NCBI GenBank assembly: GCA_016875755.1
Contig: VGOX01000155.1
Span: 1 to 5,942, forward strand
Source of the DNA: Chloroflexota bacterium
GTDB lineage: Bacteria > Chloroflexota > Anaerolineae > Anaerolineales > Villigracilaceae
Length of the DNA: 5,942 nucleotides
Reading direction: 5' to 3'
The translations under genes and the position numbers were made by a program. How positions within the stretch are numbered: the stretch's first letter is position 1; the number at the start of each line of letters is the position of its first letter. Shown in pieces: positions 1-4,701 of this stretch. Under the pieces are notes generated by a model. That model ran no database searches. It worked only from the letters and a program-made list of their open reading frames with translations, and was not told the DNA's origin.

Positions 1-173
1 GCATTCGTGGATATTGGTTGGCATTCGATCTGTCCTGATTTGGATTTGACCAACAATTTTACCTGCCAACAAACCTTAACAAACCATTCTGCGGAGTAAT
101 ACTTTTACAAGCGCTAATCTTTGCGTAACTGCTCACAGGGCGTCCACCTTGCGTGGAAAAAATAAAGATAACT

Positions 174-202
174 TTGACAAAAACCCCAGCGACATTCACA
201 AT
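174..202 (+). promoter_or_regulatory. Probable sigma70-type promoter for rho
   Basis: A perfect -35 hexamer TTGACA lies at 174-179. It is followed after 17 bases by CACAAT at 197-202, which matches four of six -10 consensus bases. Transcription would start near 208-210, giving a leader of about 77 bases before the rho ATG. No better -35/-10 pair was found in the 285 bases ahead of rho. The start region sits inside a perfect dyad at 201-215, which could be an operator. The call is made by eye and is not supported by expression data. Confidence 0.6.
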
Positions 203-215
203 TTCCTAAGGAAAT
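201..215. repeat. Perfect 7-bp dyad spanning the predicted rho transcription start
   Basis: ATTTCCT at 201-207 and AGGAAAT at 209-215 are exact reverse complements around a single central A. The dyad overlaps the last -10 bases and the predicted start site, the usual place for a repressor operator. As RNA it could form only a 6-bp A/U-rich stem with a three-base loop. No regulator can be named from the sequence. Confidence 0.4.
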
Positions 216-217
216 CC

Positions 218-246
218 ACCAGCCCGAATCGGGAACTGGTATTTTT
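218..246 (+). terminator. Terminator-like hairpin in the rho leader (possible attenuator)
   Basis: ACCAG (218-222) pairs with CTGGT (236-240), and directly inside it CCCG (223-226) pairs with CGGG (230-233) over a three-base AAT loop. Two A residues (234-235) bulge out on the right side. ATTTTT (241-246) follows the stem at once. This is the shape of an intrinsic terminator, but it lies downstream of the best rho promoter and 40 bases before the rho start. It could therefore attenuate rho, or it could end transcription coming from a gene left of the window. The stem is only 9 bp with a bulge and the T-run is short, so termination may be weak or partial. Confidence 0.45.
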
Positions 247-285
247 CACATTCCTATTCCATTTCCCCCATAAGAGAACATAAAC

Positions 286-1563
286 ATGAAAATCCTTGAA
301 CTAGAGAACCAACCGCTTTCCAAACTGCGCACGATGGCAAAGAGTTTCAATATTCCGAATGCCAATCGCTTGAAAAAGGAAACCCTCGCCATGATGATCC
401 GCGAGGCAGAAGCGCAAAAGGAGGGCATTGAATTACGGGGCGGTATTCTTGAAATTTTGAACGAAGGCATCGGTTTTTTACGAGCAACCAATTACAGAAT
501 AAGCGACCAGGATGTGTACGTTTCGCAGGCGCAGTTGAGGCGTTACGACCTTCGCGCAGGTGACCTTGTCATTGGGCAGGTGCGTCCGCCGCGTGAAAGT
601 GAACGACACTTTGGCTTGCTGAAAGTTGAATCGATCAACGGGCTCGACCCCGATGAAGCTTCCAAACGACCTGTTTTCGAAAGCCTCACCCCCATCTTCC
701 CAGAAAAACGCTTTGATCTTGAAACAGATGCAGCCACACTTGCCCCCCGCTTAATTAATCTAATTGCTCCCATCGGTAGAGGACAGCGCGGCTTGATCGT
801 TTCGCCGCCAAAGACGGGAAAAACAACCATCCTTAAGCAAATAGCCAATTCGATCTCAACCAAATATCCTGATGTGCATTTGATCATTGCCCTCATCGGC
901 GAACGCCCTGAAGAAGTAACCGACATGGACCGTTCGGTGGATGCTGAAGTAGTGGCTTCGACCTTCGATGAACCCGTCACCTCGCATGTCCGCACGGCGG
1001 AACTGGCGCTGGAACGTGCCAAACGCCTCGTGGAAATCGGACGCCACGTGGTCATTTTGATGGACTCGATCACCCGCCTCGCCCGCGCCTATAACCTGGT
1101 CGTCAACCCATCGGGGCGTACTCTCTCTGGAGGTATGGACCCTTCTGCGTTATACCCGCCCAAGCGTTTCTTCGGTGCGGCTCGTAACGTGGAAGACGGC
1201 GGTTCGCTGACCATCATCGCCACCTGCCTCGTGGATACAGGCTCCCGCCTCGATGACGTGGTGTACGAAGAATTCAAGGGCACAGGTAATATGGAATTGC
1301 ATCTCTCGCGCAAACTACAGGAACGCCGCACCTTCCCCGCTGTGGATATCGAACGTTCGTCCACCCGCCGCGAAGACTTGTTGCTCGGACCTGACCTGCT
1401 CCAGCGCGTTTGGCTGCTGCGCCGCATGTTCGTTCAGATGACCTCGTCCCAACCGCAGGGAGCAGGCATGGACCCGTCCGTTGCAACCGAAGCCATCCTC
1501 ACCCGTATGGAAAAATCGAAAAATAATTTAGAGTTTTTAGACAATCTGACCAAGGATGCTTAA
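286..1563 (+). CDS. rho: Transcription termination factor Rho
   Basis: Hexameric RNA-dependent ATPase/helicase that binds C-rich nascent RNA and releases RNA polymerase in the cytoplasm. At 425 aa it is close to the E. coli length (419) and has no large N-terminal insertion. An N-terminal helical Rho_N region (about 1-45) precedes a cold-shock-type RNA-binding domain (about 50-125, with GIGFLRA at 61-67). The RecA-type ATPase follows: Walker A SPPKTGKT at 173-180, catalytic Glu206 in GERPEE (E. coli Glu211 by offset) and Walker B ending at Asp260. Next come the Q-loop region GGMDPSALYPPKRF (282-295), the R-loop stretch EEFKGTGNMELHLSRK (328-343) and the arginine finger Arg361 (E. coli Arg366). 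All key residues are intact, so the protein should be active. AAGAGA (272-277) is a modest Shine-Dalgarno eight bases before the ATG. The leader contains two dyads and a G-free tract. Confidence 0.98.
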   Translation: MKILELENQPLSKLRTMAKSFNIPNANRLKKETLAMMIREAEAQKEGIELRGGILEILNEGIGFLRATNYRISDQDVYVSQAQLRRYDLRAGDLVIGQVRPPRESERHFGLLKVESINGLDPDEASKRPVFESLTPIFPEKRFDLETDAATLAPRLINLIAPIGRGQRGLIVSPPKTGKTTILKQIANSISTKYPDVHLIIALIGERPEEVTDMDRSVDAEVVASTFDEPVTSHVRTAELALERAKRLVEIGRHVVILMDSITRLARAYNLVVNPSGRTLSGGMDPSALYPPKRFFGAARNVEDGGSLTIIATCLVDTGSRLDDVVYEEFKGTGNMELHLSRKLQERRTFPAVDIERSSTRREDLLLGPDLLQRVWLLRRMFVQMTSSQPQGAGMDPSVATEAILTRMEKSKNNLEFLDNLTKDA

Positions 1564-1589
1564 CCTTCTTTTTCAGGTTGAAATATAAT
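1560..1589 (+). promoter_or_regulatory. Possible promoter for the LysM/M23 gene
   Basis: A perfect -10 hexamer TATAAT lies at 1584-1589. TTAACC at 1560-1565, overlapping the rho stop codon, matches four of six -35 bases at an 18-bp spacing. Transcription would start around 1596, only about five bases before the ATG at 1601, making the mRNA nearly leaderless. That fits the missing Shine-Dalgarno. The gene could equally be read through from rho, because no convincing terminator lies between them. Confidence 0.4.
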
Positions 1590-1600
1590 TATTGATACGA

Positions 1601-2749
1601 ATGAAAAAATTACTGGAAAGATTTTCAAAACGAAACAAACCCATCGAGAGTGAACCGCGATCGGCTGTAGATGAACCCATCACCACGCCGCGCGATTCCA
1701 AAAAGCCAGATCGCTTTCCGCTGATCAGTTGGACCTTGACCCTTGTACTGGTGACGGGTCTGCTGGGGTCAACCTTGTACTACAAAAGCACACTGCCGCC
1801 TGTGATCGTCACAGTCCCTGCAGAGGCGGCAGCAGAGGAGCCTGCAGGTGGAGAAGTTCAGGTTGGTGTACCAAGTGTCGGCGCAGAAGGAAGCGGGTTT
1901 TCCTCCATCTTCCGTGCATTGCAATTGAAGACGCGCATCCCTGAACGCCCGCGCTATGAAACGGTCATCTATCGTGTATCGCGTGGTGACGCCATGCTGC
2001 GCATCACGGAAAGTTATGGCGTTAAAACTGAGTCGATTTTGTATGTCAACCCGCAGTTGGAAGACAACCCCCATAACCTAAAACCCGGCATGGAATTGAC
2101 CATCCCCCCTGTGGATGGGTTGTATTACGAATGGAAAGAGGGCGACACGTTCGAGTCGGTTGCCGATAAATTTGACGCAGAAGCAGATGAGATCATTAAC
2201 TTCCCCGGCAATGATATTGACCTGACCAACCCAACCCTGAAACCCGGCACGCTGGTGATGATCCCCGGCGGTTCGCGTGAACTGCGTAACTGGGCGGCCG
2301 ACCTGCAAACCGCCGCGCGCGGCGCGAACACCGGCACAGGCGGCACGAATGCAACGAACTCGTGCGGAGGCGGACCTGTTGGCAGTGGTTTTGGCTGGCC
2401 TGCAAACTCCACGGCCATTTCAGGCAACGGATATGGACCCGGTCACCTCGCGCTCGACATTCAAGCCAATGAAGGCGACCCTGTATACGCAGCTGGGACA
2501 GGCATCGTCACCATGGCACAGGGCGGCTGGAACTACGGTTATGGTAACGTCGTTCAGATCGATCACGGCAATGGCTATGTAACGGTTTATGCCCACTTAA
2601 GCGTGATCAATGTCAGTTTGTGTACCCCGGTTGGGCAGGGCGCCGTGATCGGCGCTGCTGGTAATACTGGCAATTCCTTCGGCGCGCATTTGCACTTTGA
2701 AGTGCGTCTTGGCGGCACCAATATCAACCCCTACCAGATTGTTCAATAG
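1601..2749 (+). CDS. Membrane-anchored LysM/M23 family peptidoglycan endopeptidase
   Basis: Probable cell-wall hydrolase acting outside the membrane, 382 aa from ATG 1601. A basic, proline-containing cytoplasmic tail (about 1-38) precedes one transmembrane segment (about 39-61, FPLISWTLTLVLVTGLLG). A variable linker leads to two LysM-like repeats (about 120-170 and 174-224) that should bind glycan. A Gly/Thr/Asn-rich linker with Cys255 then leads to a C-terminal M23 (lysostaphin/LytM-type) domain. The M23 zinc and catalytic signature is complete: HLALD (His282, Asp286), YAHLS (His332) and HLH (363-365), so activity is expected rather than a degenerate regulator. Cys255 and Cys341 could form a disulfide. 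There is no lipobox or cleavable signal, so it should stay anchored. TTG at 1592 is an in-frame alternative start three codons upstream. ATG is preferred, and neither has a good Shine-Dalgarno. The exact cleaved bond cannot be told. Confidence 0.9.
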   Translation: MKKLLERFSKRNKPIESEPRSAVDEPITTPRDSKKPDRFPLISWTLTLVLVTGLLGSTLYYKSTLPPVIVTVPAEAAAEEPAGGEVQVGVPSVGAEGSGFSSIFRALQLKTRIPERPRYETVIYRVSRGDAMLRITESYGVKTESILYVNPQLEDNPHNLKPGMELTIPPVDGLYYEWKEGDTFESVADKFDAEADEIINFPGNDIDLTNPTLKPGTLVMIPGGSRELRNWAADLQTAARGANTGTGGTNATNSCGGGPVGSGFGWPANSTAISGNGYGPGHLALDIQANEGDPVYAAGTGIVTMAQGGWNYGYGNVVQIDHGNGYVTVYAHLSVINVSLCTPVGQGAVIGAAGNTGNSFGAHLHFEVRLGGTNINPYQIVQ

Positions 2750-2755
2750 AGAATA

Positions 2756-2788
2756 AGGGCTGACAGGTTTTGAAAACCTGTCAGCCCT
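2756..2788. repeat. Perfect 16-bp-arm palindrome between the M23 gene and birA
   Basis: AGGGCTGACAGGTTTT (2756-2771) and its exact reverse complement (2773-2788) flank one central G. As RNA this forms a very stable hairpin, for example 14 bp with a five-base loop. It starts seven bases after the M23 stop codon and ends ten bases before the birA ATG. GTTGATTCC follows on the plus strand and there is no T-run on either side, so it is not a textbook intrinsic terminator. It could be an RNA 3'-end stabiliser, a stem-only terminator or one copy of a dispersed palindromic repeat family. Only one copy is in this window. Confidence 0.75.
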
Positions 2789-2798
2789 GTTGATTCCA

Positions 2799-3581
2799 AT
2801 GAACGAAACCTCCCTCAAAAAAACACTCTCCAAATTGAATATTGGCGGTTGGCGATACATCCCTTCGATCGGCTCTACCAACGATGAAGCACTGGCATGG
2901 GCGGCAAGCGGTGCAAAAGATCTTTCCCTTGTCATTGCGGATGAACAGACGCAGGGGCGCGGCAGGCTGGGACGTACATGGTTCACCCCAAAAGACAGCG
3001 CCCTCGCCTTTAGCTTGATCCTGCGCCCCACAGAGTCCCTGCGCCCTCATCTCTCGCGGACAGTGGGGGTGGCTGCTCTTTCAATAGCAGATGCCTGCCT
3101 CAAGCAGGGACTCGCTCCGCAGATCAAGTGGCCCAACGATATTTTGCTGAATGGTAAAAAGACGGCTGGCATTTTGATCGAGACGGTCTGGTCTGGTGAG
3201 GATGTGGATTCGCTGGTGATCGGCATCGGCGTCAATGTCCGCGCCGTTTCTGTGCCGCCCGCGGAGATGCTCAAATTCCCTGCTACCAGCATCGAAGATG
3301 AACTTGGGAAGGAACCACCCGCCCGCGAGGAAATTCTGCACGATATTTTGAGCGGATTTATCGCATGGCGTGAACGTGTGGCATCGGATGATTTGATCCA
3401 TGCATGGGAGCAGAGTCTTGCCTTTCGCGGCGAACTAGTCCAGGTGCAAGATGGAAGCGCACTCAACAGGGGCGGTATCGTACAGGGGCTAGAGTCCGAT
3501 GGCAGTTTACGGCTTGAAGATGAAGATGGCAAATCCATGACGGTTCGCTTTGGGGATGTAAGCCTGCGCCCCGCCGCGTGA
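2799..3581 (+). CDS. birA: Biotin--[acetyl-CoA-carboxylase] ligase (class I, no DNA-binding domain)
   Basis: Cytoplasmic enzyme that makes biotinyl-5'-AMP from biotin and ATP and transfers biotin to the lysine of biotin carboxyl carrier proteins, as in acetyl-CoA carboxylase. From ATG 2799 it is 260 aa. The catalytic domain carries the biotinyl-AMP loop GRGRLGR (53-59), KWPND (110-114), the KTAGILIE segment (121-128) with the conserved lysine, and GIGVNV (142-147). A C-terminal SH3-like domain (about 209-258) follows. It begins directly with the catalytic domain and lacks the N-terminal winged helix of E. coli BirA. It should therefore be a ligase only and not a biotin repressor. TTG 2790 is an in-frame alternative start, but it nearly abuts the palindrome and ATG is preferred. 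There is no Shine-Dalgarno and no evident promoter, so co-transcription with the upstream gene is likely. Confidence 0.95.
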   Translation: MNETSLKKTLSKLNIGGWRYIPSIGSTNDEALAWAASGAKDLSLVIADEQTQGRGRLGRTWFTPKDSALAFSLILRPTESLRPHLSRTVGVAALSIADACLKQGLAPQIKWPNDILLNGKKTAGILIETVWSGEDVDSLVIGIGVNVRAVSVPPAEMLKFPATSIEDELGKEPPAREEILHDILSGFIAWRERVASDDLIHAWEQSLAFRGELVQVQDGSALNRGGIVQGLESDGSLRLEDEDGKSMTVRFGDVSLRPAA

Positions 3582-3587
3582 TATACT
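3582..3587 (+). promoter_or_regulatory. Isolated -10-like TATACT after birA
   Basis: TATACT directly follows the birA stop codon and matches five of six -10 bases. No recognisable -35 lies 16-19 bases upstream. If used, transcription would start near 3594, about a dozen bases before the next gene's ATG at 3607. The call is weak, and the gene may simply be read through from birA. Confidence 0.2.
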
Positions 3588-3597
3588 TTTCAAAAAC

Positions 3598-3606
3598 GAG
3601 GTGATC
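3598..3606 (+). promoter_or_regulatory. Extended Shine-Dalgarno that fixes the start at ATG 3607
   Basis: GAGGTGATC matches nine consecutive bases complementary to the usual bacterial 16S rRNA 3' end (anti-Shine-Dalgarno plus flank). GAGG ends five bases before ATG 3607. The in-frame GTG at 3601 lies inside this ribosome-binding site and so is not the start. Confidence 0.8.
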
Positions 3607-3831
3607 ATGTTTGACAATCTACGTGACGATTCGTCATTTTATGAGGAAGAAGGACAAGCTCAATTCCAGCCCGCCGCAGGGACGGAGTTCGATGCGTCGC
3701 GCAAAAGCAGTTCCAGCCGATTTCTCGGCATGACCTCCTCGCAACGGTTTGTCCTGGCGTTCATGCTGATGCTTGCCGTCTGTGTGATCGGTGCTTTGTG
3801 CCTGCTTGTAACAGGACGAGTCATGTTCTAA
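3607..3831 (+). CDS. Small single-pass membrane protein, function unknown
   Basis: A 74-residue protein. I do not recognise a characterised family. Residues 1-40 are polar, acidic at first (MFDNLRDDSSFYEEE) and then rich in Ser, Ala and Pro with a run of four serines. This part is probably disordered. Residues about 47-68 form one strongly hydrophobic segment (FVLAFMLMLAVCVIGALCLL) followed by a short VTGRVMF end. The N-terminal part has several acids plus Arg and Lys and the C-terminal end carries one Arg, so topology is uncertain. It is a real gene: its ribosome-binding site is the strongest in the window, it starts 25 bases after birA, and its composition suits a membrane peptide. It may be the last gene of a rho-M23-birA transcription unit. 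No function is inferred. Confidence 0.75.
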   Translation: MFDNLRDDSSFYEEEGQAQFQPAAGTEFDASRKSSSSRFLGMTSSQRFVLAFMLMLAVCVIGALCLLVTGRVMF

Positions 3832-3852
3832 TCATTAGCGTCACCATCTGAT

Positions 3853-3889
3853 TTTTGTGGTGTTTACCTCCTCAGGAAACGCCACAAAA
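3853..3889 (+). promoter_or_regulatory. Hairpin masking the Shine-Dalgarno and start of the GGDEF gene
   Basis: Bases 3853-3865 pair with 3877-3889 in 13 consecutive pairs, one of them a wobble (T3861 with G3881). Inside, after a bulged A3866, CCT (3867-3869) pairs with AGG (3874-3876) over a four-base loop. The Shine-Dalgarno AGGAAA (3874-3879) is paired at all six bases, and the stem ends on the A of ATG 3889. The left side contains ACCTCCT (3866-3872), itself identical to an anti-Shine-Dalgarno. No T-run follows the stem on either strand, so it is not a normal intrinsic terminator. It should hold translation low unless opened. No ligand-binding domain is visible, so it is not called a riboswitch. 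Confidence 0.55.
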
Positions 3890-4656
3890 TGAAGATCCTA
3901 TTTCCATTATTGTCTTTCTTCAGCAGCAAGAGCCTTTTCAAGACATACAAAGTATTGGGGTTTAATAGAACGATCATCCTGCTATCCCTGGTTGCCTTTC
4001 TCTCCGTCAGCTTGGTCATTGTCCCGGTGAACATGTTAATGGGGGGTAGCATTTTGACGGGAATGGTCATCAACTTGATCGTTTGCACTACCTTCATGCC
4101 ATATCATCTATATCAGGTATTGAAGCTCTTGATCGAGTTGGATGACTTGCGCGGGACCCTGTATGAAAAATCCATTCGAGATGAACTTACCAAAGCCTAC
4201 AATCGCCGTTATTTCTTTGAAGCAGCACAAATGCTGGAAAACAAATCGGCATTAATTTCAAAAAACACATCCATCTTAATGTTCGATATCGATGATTTCA
4301 AGATGATCAACGATACTTATGGCCATCATATTGGAGACCAGGCGTTAAAGTATCTTACAGAGCAATTTACAGCGATCCTTCGCTCCACCGATGTGTTCGC
4401 ACGTTATGGTGGAGACGAATTCATTTGTTTGCTGCCACATACCGATAAAAAGCAGGCACATCAGATCGCAAAACGTGTGGCGAAGGCATTTTCAACAATA
4501 AAGCTATTGGAAGAAAACAAAAAAATTCCAATCAAAGCGAGTATTGGGGTTGCTGTTTCCACCATTGAAATGAAATTGGATGAATTGATCGCCCATGCAG
4601 ATCGGGCATTATACGAAGCAAAACGACAGGGGAAAAACCGCATCCATGTTTCTTAA
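3889..4656 (+). CDS. Membrane-bound diguanylate cyclase (GGDEF domain)
   Basis: Makes the second messenger c-di-GMP from two GTP at the inner face of the membrane. The protein has 255 aa. A short N-terminal region is followed by two hydrophobic segments (about 28-47 and 52-74), a short linker helix (about 75-96) and a complete GGDEF domain (about 97-255). Active-site features are present: DELTKAYNRR (98-107), metal ligand Asp133 in FDIDDFK, Asn141 for guanine, GGDEF at 174-178 and the C-terminal YEAKRQGKNR (242-251). The product-inhibition I-site RSTD (165-168) is at the canonical five-residue distance from GGDEF, so feedback control by c-di-GMP is likely. There is no HAMP, PAS, GAF or EAL domain, so the input signal is unknown and may be sensed by the membrane part. 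AGGAAA nine bases upstream supports the start, but it lies in a hairpin. Composition is more AT-rich than rho and gyrA. Confidence 0.95.
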   Translation: MKILFPLLSFFSSKSLFKTYKVLGFNRTIILLSLVAFLSVSLVIVPVNMLMGGSILTGMVINLIVCTTFMPYHLYQVLKLLIELDDLRGTLYEKSIRDELTKAYNRRYFFEAAQMLENKSALISKNTSILMFDIDDFKMINDTYGHHIGDQALKYLTEQFTAILRSTDVFARYGGDEFICLLPHTDKKQAHQIAKRVAKAFSTIKLLEENKKIPIKASIGVAVSTIEMKLDELIAHADRALYEAKRQGKNRIHVS

Positions 4657-4666
4657 TCAGCAGTAA

Positions 4667-4700
4667 AAAAATCCCCGATGTTTATGCATCGGGGATTTTT
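4667..4700. terminator. Bidirectional intrinsic terminator between the GGDEF gene and gyrA
   Basis: AAAAATCCCCGATG (4667-4680) pairs perfectly with 4687-4700 over a six-base loop, giving 14 bp with a GC-rich centre. The right arm ends in five T, and the left arm starts in an A-tract (4665-4671) that reads as a T-run on the minus strand. It lies 10 bases after the GGDEF stop and one base beyond the gyrA stop, so it can end both convergent transcripts. Confidence 0.92.
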
Positions 4701-4701
4701 C

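Noticed and set aside
46..51. TTGACC as a second rho promoter -35
   Set aside because: The base hexamer at the proper distance (ACAAAC) does not resemble a -10.
68..85. Direct repeat AACAAACC at 68-75 and 78-85, and GCATTCG at 1-7 and 21-27
   Set aside because: Short two-copy repeats in AT-rich non-coding DNA. The 10-base period is suggestive of protein binding, but there is no supporting context.
543..1427. Minus-strand open frames (176, 63 and 112 codons) opposite rho
   Set aside because: They overlap fully conserved Rho motifs, have low-complexity Ser/Arg-rich translations and no start signals.
1560..1581. Weak hairpin between rho and the M23 gene as a rho terminator
   Set aside because: Only about seven pairs including one wobble around an eight-base loop, low GC, and no T-run after it.
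2597..3538. Minus-strand open frames (144, 89, 163 and 106 codons) over the M23 end and birA
   Set aside because: They are shadows of birA and M23 coding sequence, and two of them run through the palindrome.
3828..3838. Short palindrome across the stop codon of the small membrane gene as a terminator
   Set aside because: Five A/T-rich base pairs with a one-base centre cannot form a useful hairpin, and no T-run follows.
3832..3888. c-di-GMP riboswitch ahead of the diguanylate cyclase
   Set aside because: The 57-base gap is too short for a GEMM-type aptamer, and only a single simple hairpin is visible.
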